Below, piece by piece: positions 61,201 through 64,000 of a stretch of DNA of 64,000 nucleotides. The DNA is taken from NCBI GenBank assembly GCA_034440575.1, contig JAOTOL010001498.1, positions 496,001-560,000 of the forward strand. The letters run 5' to 3'. The notes under the pieces were generated by a model. It was given only the letters and a program-made list of their open reading frames with translations. It had not been told where the DNA came from and ran no database searches. Position 1 is the stretch's first letter; each line of letters starts with the position of its first letter. Origin of the DNA: Imbricaverruca yamaguchii. Taxonomy: Eukaryota; Arthropoda; Thecostraca; Neoverrucidae. The position numbers and the translations under genes were made by a program.

Positions 61201-63514
61201 TCAGTGTCCTGCTGTTGCTCGATTGATGCTTGTCGCTGTGTGCGCAGCGTACGTCACGAGTGAAAATGTACTTGCACGTTGTTCTGTAGCATTCACCCGT
61301 AGCCCGTATTTTGATCTTTGACCGTAGCGTTACCGTGCGGTCTCAGAATCCCCCGGCCTACCGCCGCGCACCGACGTTGGTGCTATGCCTGTCATATGGA
61401 CGACGTCTGGTCGTTTGCATTTGATTGATTGTCTAGTTCGCATGCGCTGTCGGCCCGTCGACGTGTGTGACAGGATGTGGCGTGGGTGTCCACGACAGGC
61501 CCCTCTGTCCCGGCCGTCAGCGGCCCGCCGGTGGGTGAGACAGGACGTGGCGTGGGTGTCCACGACAGGCCCCTCTGTCCCGGCCGTCAGCGGCCCGCCG
61601 GTGGGTGAGACAGGACGTGGCGTGGGTGTCCACGACAGGTCCCTCTGTCCCGGCCGTCAGCGGCCCGCTGGCGGGTGAGACAGGACGTGGCGTGGGTGTC
61701 CACGACAGGTCCCTCTGTCTCGGCCTTCAGCGGCCCGCTGGCGGGTGAGACAGGATGTGGCGTGGGTGTCCACGACAGGCCCCTCTGTCTCGGCCGTCAG
61801 CGGGCCGCCGGTGGGTGAGACAGGACGTGGCGTGGGTGTCCACGACAGGTCCCTCTGTCCCGGCCGTCAGCGGCCCGCTGGCGGGTGAGACAGGACGTGG
61901 CGTGGGTGTCCACGACAGGCCCCTCTGTCCCGGCCGTCAGCGGCCCGCTGACGGATGAGACAGGACGTGGCGTGGGTGTCCAAGACAGGTCCCTCTGTCC
62001 CGGCCGTCAGCGGCCCGCCGGTGGGTGAGACAGGACGTAGCGTGGGTGTCCACGACAGGTCCCTCTGTCTCGGCCTTCAGCGGCCCGCTGGCGGGTGAGA
62101 CAGGACGTGGCGTGGGTGTCCACGACAGGTCCCTCTGTCCCGGCCGTCAGCGGCCCGCTGGCGGGTGAGACAGGACGTGGCGTGGGTGTCCACGACAGGT
62201 CCCTCTGTCCCGGCCGTCAGCGGCCCGCCGGTGGGTGAGACAGGACGTGGCGTGGGTGTCCACGACAGGCCCCTCTGTCTCGGCCTTCAGCGGCCCGCTG
62301 GCGGGTGAGACAGGACGTGGCGTGGGTGTCCACGACAGGCCCCTCTGTCCCGGCCGTCAGCGGCCCGGTCCACCAATCCAAGATCAAAAGAGTCGTCGTG
62401 TGTCAGCGGATGCTTCTCAGCGGCGGCGATACGATAACCTTGTCACCGGGTTCGTAACACTGTCACGTACCCGGTGACCTGCTCGTGGCACGGTCACGTT
62501 CCCGGATGACCCGCCCGTGGCACGGTCACGTTCCCAGATGACCTGCTCGCGGCACAGTCACGTTCCTGGATGACCCGCTCGTGGCACGGTCACTTTCCCG
62601 GGTGTCTGATTACTAGTCGCACCACTGATTGCTGAGCGCGCCCTCCCCCGCTGTCCCCGGGAGAGCTGTCTGATTACTAGTCGCACCACTGATTGCTGAG
62701 CGCGCCCTCCCCCGCCCCGAGCTGTCTGATTACTAGTCGCACCACTATTGCTGAGCGCGCCCTCCCCGCTGTCCCCGCTGCTATACTGTGCACCACTATT
62801 GAGCCCCACTGTCCCCGGAGAGCTGTCTGATTACTAGTCGCACCACTGATTGCTGAGCGCGCCCTCCCCGCTGTCCCCGGGAGAGCTGTCTGATTACTAG
62901 TCGCACCACTGATTGCTGAGCCCGGGACGCTGAAAGGGGCCCCCCCGCTGTCCCCGGGGAGCTGTCTGATTACTAGTCGCACCACTGATTGCTGAGCGCG
63001 CCCTCCCCGCTGTCCCCGGGAGAGCTGTCTGATTACTAGTCGCACCACTGATTGCTGAGCGCGCCCTCCCCCACTGTCCCCGGGAGAGCTGTCTGATTAC
63101 TAGTCGCACCACTGATTGCTGAGCGCGCCCTCCCCCGCTGTCCCCGGGAGAGCTGTCTGATTACTAGTCGCACCACTGATTGCTGAGCGCGCCCTCCCCC
63201 GCTGTCCCCGGGAGAGCTGTCGGCGACTGGCGTGTCGACGATGCGCCCTAAAGCCCTAATAACTAACTAACTAACTAACTGGCGTGTCGACCGCCGATCC
63301 GTGGCAGCGCTGCACCGTGAGGCTGAGGCTGAGGGTGTCAGAGGCTGCCGCACTGACCGGCGTTCGACTGTTCCGCAGTGCAACAACCCGCTGACCAAGG
63401 AGGCCAAGCTGAAGGCAGCCGTGAGGATAGCGCCCGAGTGGGCCGACTACGACAACGAAATACGGGAGTTCCAGGCGGCGGTGAAAGCGGGCAGGCTCCC
63501 CGCGCCCGCGGCGG
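23571..63514 (+). CDS. UGGT: UDP-glucose:glycoprotein glucosyltransferase gene (23 coding exons, 3' end missing)
   Basis: UGGT is a soluble ER-lumen enzyme. It senses misfolded glycoproteins and transfers glucose from UDP-glucose to their Man9GlcNAc2 glycans, so that calnexin/calreticulin re-bind them. The spliced reading frame is about 1,495 codons; family members are about 1,500-1,600. In order: a signal peptide (about residues 1-21), thioredoxin-like and beta-sandwich sensor domains (to about 1,200), and a GT24 catalytic domain (from about 1,215) with DAD at residues 1,316-1,318. Exons: 23571-23791, 24652-25070, 25580-25749, 27092-27287, 28231-28444, 29317-29534, 30528-30758, 31449-31622, 32210-32391, 32810-33056, 34558-34731, 40719-40980, 41147-41246, 42347-42532, 44832-45038, 46427-46651, 47370-47540, 50594-50774, 51312-51494, 55464-55567, 56538-56679, 57347-57493, 63379-63514. 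All junction phases agree. The last exon, with the ER-retention tetrapeptide, is outside the window. Confidence 0.96.
23792..24651 (+). other. UGGT intron 1
   Basis: A tandem repeat of about 2.7 units of 80-90 bp lies at about 24,345-24,575, each with a GGTGC-GCATGCTAGCTGCCACC core. It ends about 75 bp before the acceptor GTTGCAG. No other feature is seen. Confidence 0.75.
24652..25070 (+). CDS. UGGT: UGGT exon 2: first thioredoxin-like domain
   Basis: Encodes residues 73-212, the largest exon. It is GC-rich, with an Ala-rich linker (AEAAAAAAS). It contains [10 protein letters not shown], the strand of the first thioredoxin-like fold, and ends in DYVLRHYIK, aligning with the family pattern just before [12 protein letters not shown]. 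The frame is entered in phase 1 and left in phase 0 at AAG|GTCATT, a weak-looking donor. Confidence 0.9.
25580..25749 (+). CDS. UGGT: UGGT exon 3
   Basis: Encodes [20 protein letters not shown], one of the most conserved UGGT signatures, then an acidic insert and VEGFVFSRL. The acceptor is GTGCCGCAG at 25,579. The donor TTGAG|GTGCGG leaves phase 2. Confidence 0.93.
25750..27091 (+). repeat. UGGT intron 3 with a dispersed direct duplication
   Basis: A segment at about 26,103-26,226 recurs at about 26,545-26,670 in diverged form. Shared landmarks are CACTGG-AAGTGCAAACTG and TTTCCTCTT-AC-TCCA, and both end near GAAGTACAGATCCAA-type sequence. No gene or SINE is recognised in the rest. Confidence 0.65.
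27092..27287 (+). CDS. UGGT: UGGT exon 4
   Basis: Encodes RELHPEL, then [20 protein letters not shown] and GLAQNFPSM, matching the conserved [13 protein letters not shown] and SQNFP segments. It ends in phase 0 at ATG|GTCAGT. This donor is repeated downstream in the intron. Confidence 0.93.
27281..27790 (+). repeat. Intron 4 tandem array containing copies of the exon 4 donor
   Basis: The exon 4/intron 4 junction (CCCTCTATG|GTCAGTAGTGG) recurs as CCCTCTGGTCAGTGGTGG and similar at about 27,375, 27,468, 27,540 and 27,640. GGACTCGTCTC-CTGTGTAG follows each time. Units are about 75-100 bp, in roughly five diverged copies, and several keep a GTCAGT donor hexamer. Confidence 0.8.
28231..28444 (+). 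CDS. UGGT: UGGT exon 5
   Basis: Encodes [16 protein letters not shown] and [12 protein letters not shown], matching the conserved DSALF-NG motif, then [20 protein letters not shown]. The acceptor is CGTCTCCAG. The donor CTCA|GTGAGC leaves phase 1. Confidence 0.93.
28694..29044 (+). repeat. 20-bp minisatellite in intron 5
   Basis: About 17.5 copies of a 20-bp unit (TATGCCCCCAACCGCTGCAT and variants with TGTG or CTCA). It is very homogeneous. Open frames through it are artefacts. Confidence 0.97.
29317..29534 (+). CDS. UGGT: UGGT exon 6
   Basis: Encodes [28 protein letters not shown] and [21 protein letters not shown] chose the acceptor CGCCAG at 29,316 over the AG at 29,261 because only it keeps the phase from exon 5 and gives a gap-free match to the family. 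It ends in phase 0 at CTG|GTGCGT. Confidence 0.9.
29535..30527 (+). other. UGGT intron 6
   Basis: Contains a tRNA-derived SINE at about 29,648-29,822. No other feature is recognised in the remaining ~700 bases. Confidence 0.6.
29648..29822 (+). mobile_element. tRNA-derived SINE in intron 6
   Basis: A tRNA-like head (TAGTCTAGGGGTAAGTTGCC, B-box-like GAGTTCGGGTCTC) is followed by the shared SINE body CGCGGCCAATCGGCGTGAGA. It ends near GTGTCGTAAATCCGATAACC. The reverse-complement relative lies at about 58,788-58,946. Confidence 0.8.
30528..30758 (+). CDS. UGGT: UGGT exon 7
   Basis: Encodes [15 protein letters not shown] and [18 protein letters not shown], matching the family DG-QDAGVA--RAYNYV segment of a thioredoxin-like domain. 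It spans residues 479-555 with both ends in phase 0. Acceptor CCGACAG, donor GAC|GTGAGT. Confidence 0.93.
30759..31448 (+). other. UGGT intron 7
   Basis: No repeat or gene is recognised. It is one of the few larger introns without an obvious tandem array. Confidence 0.5.
31449..31622 (+). CDS. UGGT: UGGT exon 8
   Basis: Encodes [20 protein letters not shown] and a short acidic helix, then LGLGEAPQ. Residues 556-613, both ends in phase 0. Acceptor GCTGCAG, donor CAG|GTCAGT. Confidence 0.9.
32116..32231 (+). repeat. 58-bp tandem duplication of the exon 9 acceptor and exon start
   Basis: The segment CGTGTCGACAGGTCCTCTTT (32,141-32,160) with flanks is repeated 58 bases later as the true junction CGTGTCGACAG|ATCCTCTTT (acceptor AG at 32,208-32,209). 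The upstream copy keeps AG and the first codons (VLFNG), but its use would shift the frame and reach TAA near 32,220. Confidence 0.85.
32210..32391 (+). CDS. UGGT: UGGT exon 9
   Basis: Encodes [28 protein letters not shown] and [10 protein letters not shown], matching the family VVLFNGMP and YIMNQPNVVPR blocks. It leaves phase 2 at CCCAG|GTGACA. Confidence 0.93.
32436..32535 (+). repeat. GGTACC-rich short tandem repeat in intron 9
   Basis: Repeated CCAGGTACCC/CTGGGCCAGGTACC-like units of about 12-24 bp lie 45 bases after the exon 9 donor. They contain several CAG|GTACC cryptic donor-like sites and palindromic GGTACC. Confidence 0.85.
32810..33056 (+). CDS. UGGT: UGGT exon 10
   Basis: Encodes [40 protein letters not shown] and QDALLQV. 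I end it at 33,056 (CAGGTG|GTGAGT). This uses the stronger donor and gives the family length between GRQL and the next exon's K-x-x-x-x-VR. A donor three bases earlier (CAG|GTGGTG) would only drop one Val. Confidence 0.88.
33048..34192 (+). repeat. 26-bp donor-site minisatellite at the 5' end of intron 10
   Basis: About 44 copies of a 26-bp unit, CAGGTGGTGAGTGGCAGCCT plus CTGCTG. The first unit is the exon 10/intron 10 junction itself, so each unit repeats the donor hexamer GTGAGT. Each also carries an acceptor-like CCTCTGCTGCAG just before it. Variants carry GTAGCA, GTGACA and CCACTGCAG. Confidence 0.97.
34193..34295 (+). mobile_element. SINE 3' fragment abutting the intron 10 array
   Basis: Carries the shared SINE body (GAGTCCGCTCGCGACCAATC, then GTGCGTCGCAACAGAA) without the tRNA-like head. 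It starts right where the 26-bp array stops. Confidence 0.7.
34558..34731 (+). CDS. UGGT: UGGT exon 11
   Basis: Encodes [14 protein letters not shown] and a helical segment ending [12 protein letters not shown] chose the acceptor GTCGGCAG at 34,557 over the AG at 34,535 because only it keeps phase 0 and matches the family K-S--NVRISMINNP. Donor CCG|GTGAGG. Confidence 0.87.
34722..35960 (+). repeat. 50-bp donor-site minisatellite at the 5' end of intron 11
   Basis: It starts at the exon 11 end: GGGTGCTGCCG|GTGAGGGTG is followed by units of exactly 50 bp (GGTGAGGGTGGGGACGAGTG, then GCTGGTGCTGGGGCATGGAC, then AGGGACTGCC). About 12 near-perfect copies run to 35,330, then more diverged ones with GACGTCAGGGCTGTCGG to 35,960. 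Every unit keeps CTGCCG|GTGAGG. The plus strand is strongly G-rich. Confidence 0.96.
36355..36500 (+). repeat. About 65-bp tandem repeat in intron 11, about 2.3 copies
   Basis: Copies contain AACCATGTCTAAAATAGTCA and ACGAATGCGCTCGAGATCCA. They lie just upstream of the large acceptor-side array. Confidence 0.8.
36536..40718 (+). repeat. 48-bp acceptor-site minisatellite at the 3' end of intron 11
   Basis: About 87 copies of a 48-bp unit (CCTCCCTGTGGCAG, then TAGCCCGACTCCCGCCCTGC, then CCGCCACCTCACGT). The last unit is the exon 12 acceptor, CTTGTGGCAG|GAGCCGGAC. Every unit therefore repeats the pyrimidine-rich tract, the AG and the first bases of the exon. Most copies read GCAG|TAGC instead of GCAG|GAGC, which places an in-frame TAG right after the AG. 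Open frames of up to 642 codons here are artefacts of the 48-bp period. Confidence 0.97.
40719..40980 (+). CDS. UGGT: UGGT exon 12
   Basis: Encodes [40 protein letters not shown] and DFALLEKL. This matches the family AVISNGR-IGPL-DSE-F--DDF-LLE segment. Phase 0 in, phase 1 out (GTCG|GTGAGT). Confidence 0.93.
41147..41246 (+). CDS. UGGT: UGGT exon 13 (100 bp)
   Basis: Encodes [17 protein letters not shown] and [14 protein letters not shown], aligning with the family SDLVMKVDALL segment. Acceptor GTGTTGCAG. The donor CACAG|GTATGG leaves phase 2. Confidence 0.88.
41566..42335 (+). repeat. 71-bp minisatellite in intron 13, ending near the exon 14 acceptor
   Basis: About 11 copies, complete or truncated, of a 71-bp unit containing GTGACACTCGTGCTGTGTCG, GTGTCCCATGCCGCGACTGT and TACGCTGTGTCGCGCTGTGA. 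The last partial unit (GACACTCGTGCTGTGGAAGT) diverges about 20 bases before the true acceptor GGCATCAG at 42,346. Confidence 0.95.
42347..42532 (+). CDS. UGGT: UGGT exon 14
   Basis: Encodes [20 protein letters not shown] and [15 protein letters not shown]. This matches the family DVVAVVDPVTREAQRLAPLL and SDMPLKSFYR. Enters and leaves in phase 2 (AAGAG|GTGGGT). Confidence 0.95.
42571..42775 (-). mobile_element. tRNA-derived SINE, minus strand, intron 14
   Basis: On the minus strand an A-box-like TAGCTCAGTGGCTAAACCG and a B-box GGGTTCGATTCCC are followed by a body. It ends in (GGTT)n-ATTGGAGTTTAGGGGCGC-ATCGACTGCG, the tail core seen in four other places. Confidence 0.8.
42940..43000 (+). mobile_element. 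Short tRNA-like SINE head fragment
   Basis: GTCGGTAGCTCAGTGGTTAA matches the A-box of the intronic SINEs. The B-box is degraded (GGTCAAATCC). Confidence 0.55.
43001..43760 (+). other. Middle of UGGT intron 14, unassigned
   Basis: Contains G-runs near 43,004-43,013 and 43,741-43,750. No gene or tandem array is recognised. Confidence 0.4.
43764..43910 (+). mobile_element. Another tRNA-like SINE copy in intron 14
   Basis: GACGAGTTAAGCTGAGCGTC and a B-box AGTTCGATTCC are followed by GGAAGACGACGCTGTATGGC and a CTGAGTGTCGTAAGGCC end resembling the SINE GTGTCGTAAA junction. Confidence 0.6.
44030..44831 (+). repeat. 34-bp acceptor-site minisatellite at the 3' end of intron 14
   Basis: About 23-24 copies of a 34-bp unit in two subfamilies. 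The distal part has CCCCTCCGTTCCCAACTACC then AGTGGAGTAATGTG. The exon-proximal part, from about 44,415, has CTGTCCGTCCCCAGCCGCCA then GTGGTGTGACGTGC. The last unit is the true acceptor CTGTCCGTCCCCAG|CTACTACC, so proximal units repeat the complete acceptor. Confidence 0.96.
44832..45038 (+). CDS. UGGT: UGGT exon 15 (GC donor)
   Basis: Encodes [18 protein letters not shown] and [20 protein letters not shown], matching the family ESWMVESVRTPYDLDNI block. The frame and the family alignment require it to end at CACAG (45,038), where the intron begins GCAAGG. This gives [10 protein letters not shown] across the junction, as in other UGGTs. Confidence 0.9.
45126..45292 (+). mobile_element. tRNA-derived SINE in intron 15
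   Basis: A-box CGGTAGCTCAGTCAGTATGG and a degraded B-box (GGCTCGTATCC) are followed by the shared body ACCGAGTCCGCTCGCGACCA. It ends near AACGCGTCGCAAAAG. Confidence 0.85.
45807..45844 (-). mobile_element. 38-bp SINE-tail insertion with target-site duplication
   Basis: The 38-bp insert holds only the SINE tail core (minus strand ATTGGAGTTTAGGGGCGC, with an ATG simple repeat). It is flanked by 17-base direct repeats, CAAGACAAGAAATGTTT at 45,790 and CAAGACAAGGAATGTTT at 45,845, with one mismatch. This is the mark of a severely 5'-truncated retroinsertion. Confidence 0.8.
45862..46215 (+). other. 3' part of UGGT intron 15, unassigned
   Basis: A/T-rich, with no recognised gene or repeat before the microsatellite. 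Confidence 0.4.
46216..46320 (+). repeat. (TA)n-(TATG)n microsatellite in intron 15
   Basis: A TA run of about 60 bases is followed by ATGT tetranucleotides, about 105 bp upstream of exon 16. Confidence 0.95.
46427..46651 (+). CDS. UGGT: UGGT exon 16
   Basis: Encodes [26 protein letters not shown] and [17 protein letters not shown], strongly conserved beta-sandwich segments. I chose the acceptor CATCTTCCTCAG at 46,426 by phase and family alignment. The donor GTCAG|GTCAGT leaves phase 2. Confidence 0.94.
46641..46762 (+). repeat. 30-bp donor-site tandem repeat at the 5' end of intron 16
   Basis: Four copies of about 30 bp starting at 46,641, 46,671, 46,701 and 46,733. The first copy (AGTCTGGTCAG|GTCAGTGCC) is the exon 16 end plus donor, and the next two repeat CAG|GTCAGT exactly. 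The fourth decays to CAG|GTCAAA. Confidence 0.93.
46763..47369 (+). other. Rest of UGGT intron 16
   Basis: No gene is recognised. Loose repetition of TGACCTGA/TGTGACATG-type motifs occurs near 47,040-47,160. Confidence 0.4.
47370..47540 (+). CDS. UGGT: UGGT exon 17
   Basis: Encodes [32 protein letters not shown] and a Gly/Asp-rich segment ending GGLWGSIK. This matches the family IIKVKVQKK and GFWDSFKW region leading into the catalytic domain. Phase 2 in and out. Confidence 0.9.
47541..48055 (+). other. 5' part of UGGT intron 17, unassigned
   Basis: No gene or repeat is recognised before the minisatellite. Confidence 0.4.
48056..49435 (+). repeat. 28-bp-type minisatellite in intron 17
   Basis: Roughly 45-50 imperfect copies built on GTGTGACGAGTGACCGTTAT plus GTGTCTGG (typical period 28 bp, with shorter variants containing GACCGTGGTGTG). 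G/T-rich on the plus strand. It touches neither splice site. Confidence 0.95.
49436..50057 (+). other. Middle of UGGT intron 17, unassigned
   Basis: No gene or repeat is recognised. Confidence 0.4.
50058..50222 (+). mobile_element. tRNA-derived SINE in intron 17, best-preserved promoter
   Basis: The A-box TAGCTCAGTCGGTAGGGTG and B-box GGTTCGAATCC are both near consensus. They are followed by the shared body CCGAGTCCGCCCGCGACCAA and the end AATGCGTCGTAAAAG. The anticodon-stem region does not fold, so I call a SINE, not a tRNA gene. Confidence 0.88.
50594..50774 (+). CDS. UGGT: UGGT exon 18: start of the GT24 catalytic domain (GC donor)
   Basis: Encodes [20 protein letters not shown] and [15 protein letters not shown], the start of the glucosyltransferase fold. 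Alignment with the family (SPTFK-EF/DLLP-MA) requires it to end at AAG, 50,774. The intron then starts GCACGT, which would be a second GC donor. Confidence 0.9.
50775..51311 (+). other. UGGT intron 18
   Basis: No gene or repeat is recognised. It starts GCACGT and ends CCCGCCAG. Confidence 0.5.
51312..51494 (+). CDS. UGGT: UGGT exon 19: UDP-glucose-binding core with DAD motif
   Basis: Encodes [34 protein letters not shown] and FIYVDADQ. The DAD at residues 1,316-1,318 is the GT24 DxD motif that binds divalent metal and UDP-glucose, so the catalytic site is intact here. Phase 0 at both ends. Donor CAG|GTACAG. Confidence 0.96.
51676..52136 (+). repeat. 79-bp minisatellite in intron 19
   Basis: About five copies of a 79-bp unit (GGGGCCGCACCGCC, GACGCCGGTCGGCAGGCCCC, ACTCGACCCAGGTGGGAGC), some with an extra 26-bp piece (TATTGTGGGACTGGGAGCTG). 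Confidence 0.93.
52137..52894 (+). other. Part of UGGT intron 19, unassigned
   Basis: No gene or tandem repeat is recognised before the LINE fragment. Confidence 0.4.
52895..53400 (+). mobile_element. Decayed non-LTR retrotransposon fragment (RNase H and C-terminal Cys/His region)
   Basis: The plus strand encodes [12 protein letters not shown] and [13 protein letters not shown], matching the VFCWVPSHVGI-GNE-AD-AAK signature of LINE RNase H. After a disrupted stretch come [20 protein letters not shown] and [20 protein letters not shown], the usual Cys/His C-terminus. The clade differs from the CR1/L2-like pieces upstream. Stops and truncation show it is dead. Confidence 0.8.
53632..53795 (-). 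mobile_element. tRNA-derived SINE, minus strand, intron 19
   Basis: On the minus strand GCCGATAGTCCAGTTGGTTG (A-box) and GGTTCGAGCC (B-box) are followed by a short body. It ends in GGTTATTGGAGTTTAGGGGC and GCATCGACTGCG, the shared tail core. Confidence 0.8.
53796..54960 (+). other. Part of UGGT intron 19, unassigned
   Basis: No gene or repeat is recognised in about 1.2 kb. Confidence 0.4.
55008..55450 (+). repeat. 63-bp minisatellite reaching the exon 20 acceptor
   Basis: Seven copies of a 63-bp unit (CTCGTGCTGATGCCACCTGA, TCGGTTATTATCAGCGTGCC, GTGGCGACACTGAATGGTTG, CTA). The last unit diverges (GACACTGAGCGGTGGCCCTC) and becomes the polypyrimidine/acceptor CTGCTGCGGACAG at 55,463. Because 63 is a multiple of three and the frame has no stop, the array is open and in frame with exon 20 from an ATG at 54,972. 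Confidence 0.95.
55464..55567 (+). CDS. UGGT: UGGT exon 20
   Basis: Encodes [20 protein letters not shown] and [14 protein letters not shown], among the most conserved stretches of the GT24 domain. Phase 0 in. The donor TTCAG|GTAAGT leaves phase 2. Confidence 0.97.
55568..56537 (+). other. UGGT intron 20
   Basis: No tandem array, SINE or gene is recognised. Confidence 0.45.
56538..56679 (+). CDS. UGGT: UGGT exon 21
   Basis: Encodes [40 protein letters not shown] and QYQGLSQ. The family pattern is conserved nearly without change. Acceptor ACGACAG, donor CAG|GTCAGC, phase 0 out. Confidence 0.97.
56680..57346 (+). other. UGGT intron 21
   Basis: No tandem array, SINE or gene is recognised. Confidence 0.45.
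57347..57493 (+). CDS. UGGT: UGGT exon 22
   Basis: Encodes [35 protein letters not shown] and YAKTIDL. The NLDQDLPN and WLWCETWC signatures are diagnostic of the UGGT catalytic domain. Phase 0 at both ends. Donor CTG|GTGAGT. Confidence 0.97.
57494..58640 (+). other. 5' part of UGGT intron 22
   Basis: No gene is recognised. Short GT/TG-rich stretches occur near 57,517-57,540 and 57,895-57,925. Confidence 0.4.
58641..60592 (+). repeat. 20-bp G-rich minisatellite in intron 22, interrupted by a SINE
   Basis: Roughly 85 copies of a 20-bp unit, GGGACAGACTGGTGGGTGTG with GGGGAAG- and GTGCAG- variants. Strongly G-rich on the plus strand. A SINE lies inside it at about 58,788-58,946, with array sequence on both sides. 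Open frames of up to 733 codons here are artefacts. Confidence 0.97.
58788..58946 (-). mobile_element. tRNA-derived SINE inserted in the intron 22 array, minus strand
   Basis: The minus strand reads GGGACAGGTAGCCTAGGAGT, a B-box-like GGTTCGAATCTCACC, the body TCGCCCGCGACCAATCGGCG, and the tail GTGTCGTGAAACCAATAACC. It is a close relative of the intron 6 SINE. Confidence 0.85.
60593..60885 (+). other. GC-rich stretch between intron 22 arrays
   Basis: Very GC-rich (GGCCGGCCGGCC, CCCGGCCCGGCCCGGCCC), with no recognised gene. Confidence 0.5.
60886..61095 (+). repeat. About 21-bp tandem repeat in intron 22
   Basis: Eight to nine imperfect copies of GGAGAGGGCCGATCGCTGTT-type units, with GTCGGTGGATCGCTG variants. 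Confidence 0.88.
61096..61470 (+). other. Unassigned spacer in intron 22
   Basis: No gene or repeat is recognised. Confidence 0.4.
61471..62370 (+). repeat. 70-bp minisatellite in intron 22
   Basis: Thirteen copies of a 70-bp unit (GACAGGACGTGGCGTGGGTG, TCCACGACAGGTCCCTCTGT, CCCGGCCGTCAGCGGCCCGC, TGGCGGGTGA). They differ mainly at a few C/T and G/T positions. Confidence 0.97.
62628..63222 (+). repeat. About 64-bp minisatellite in intron 22
   Basis: About nine to ten copies, some with deletions, of GAGAGCTGTCTGATTACTAG, TCGCACCACTGATTGCTGAG, CGCGCCCTCCCCCGCTGTCC, CCGG. It ends about 155 bp before the exon 23 acceptor. Confidence 0.95.
63240..63277 (-). mobile_element. 38-bp SINE-tail insertion with perfect 14-bp target-site duplication
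   Basis: The insert (plus strand GATGCGCCCTAAAGCCCTAA, then AACT repeats) is the same tail core as at 45,807. It is flanked by the perfect direct repeat ACTGGCGTGTCGAC at 63,226-63,239 and 63,278-63,291. Confidence 0.85.
63379..63514 (+). CDS. UGGT: UGGT exon 23
   Basis: Encodes [20 protein letters not shown] and [15 protein letters not shown], matching the family CNNP-TKE-KL-AA-RI-PEW end of the catalytic domain, then a short linker. I end it at GCGGCGG|GTGAGT. The open frame would otherwise run to TAA at 63,622-63,624 without any ER-retention signal. The final exon is expected beyond the window. Confidence 0.85.
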
Positions 63515-64000
63515 GTGAGTGCACGGAGCTGAGCCCGCTGAAGGATGTGAACCGGTGCTGCGGTCGGCTGGGATACGTGCAGGTCCAACCAGTGGGCGGC
63601 GTGGCTCCTGGTCGGTGCGGCTAACTGGCGGACCTGCCGTCCTATCGCTCAGTCTCGCCCGCCACCCATGTTACTGCTGGTGCTACTATCGCACTATTTC
63701 TGCTATTATCGCTATTACTGTCAATATCACTATTACTGGAAAAAATCACTATTACTGTCAATATCACTATTACTGTCAAATTCACTGCTACTGTCAATAT
63801 CACTATTACTGCTACTACAGCACCAGTACTATTGATATTGGTGCTACTACTGCCCTAAACACCATATATTTGGTCCGGTTTCTAGAGTTTATGCAAATTT
63901 ATATAACCATGCAACTTGATTTTCTGCTAAAGAAGGGTGGCAGAGCATATGCATGTCTCGCACCTTCATCGCATACTGAGCTCGTGAACCTCATGGGTTT
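63515..64000 (+). repeat. Start of UGGT intron 23 with ATCACTATTACTGTCA-type repeat
   Basis: An imperfect short tandem repeat built on CACTATTACTGTCAATAT occupies about 63,680-63,855. Nothing else is recognised before the window ends. Confidence 0.75.

Noticed and set aside
63515..63624. Exon 23 as the terminal exon ending at TAA 63,622-63,624
   Set aside because: The extra residues do not resemble the UGGT C-terminus and lack an ER-retention signal, and a strong GTGAGT donor is present at 63,515.

Overview
This window is animal nuclear DNA, most likely from an invertebrate and plausibly an arthropod. The evidence is a multi-exon gene with GT-AG introns, tRNA-derived SINEs, decayed LINE and piggyBac copies, and abundant micro- and minisatellites. 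There are no bacterial operons and no CRISPR array. The taxon is an inference from gene architecture and protein resemblance; no database search was run.

Region 1-23,570 is repeat-rich and holds no intact gene that I can support. It contains a frameshifted piggyBac transposase (about 840-1,907), a very degenerate satellite-like tract (about 3,250-4,560), several microsatellites, a tRNA-derived SINE (about 7,290-7,430), and a broken minus-strand transposase-like gene (about 12,690-14,260). It also contains two pieces of a CR1/L2-like LINE (14,354-14,904 and 19,442-20,785) and a minus-strand 3' end of the same LINE family (about 15,580-16,410). A block of about 3.8 kb (18,841-22,671) is almost devoid of CpG.

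Region 23,571-63,514 is one plus-strand gene, UDP-glucose:glycoprotein glucosyltransferase (UGGT), the folding sensor of the ER calnexin/calreticulin cycle. I resolved 23 coding exons with matching splice phases, about 1,495 codons in all. They run from a signal peptide, through the thioredoxin-like and beta-sandwich sensor region, to a GT24 catalytic domain with an intact DAD motif. The C-terminal tail with the expected ER-retention signal lies beyond the window. Two introns (15 and 18) appear to start with GC instead of GT.

The unusual feature is the introns. Most carry large tandem arrays with different unit lengths, and several arrays begin or end exactly at an exon boundary, so that the splice site itself is part of the repeated unit. 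Donor copies are repeated in introns 4, 10, 11 and 16. Acceptor copies are repeated in introns 8, 11 and 14. Arrays run to within about 20-40 bp of the acceptors of introns 13 and 19. Intron 11 has a 50-bp donor-bearing array at its 5' end and a 48-bp acceptor-bearing array of about 87 copies at its 3' end. This recurrent splice-site minisatellite architecture is the most interesting signal in the window.

Many long open frames inside these arrays (up to several hundred codons on both strands) are artefacts of repeat units whose length is a multiple of three, or of GC-rich composition. They are not reported as genes.
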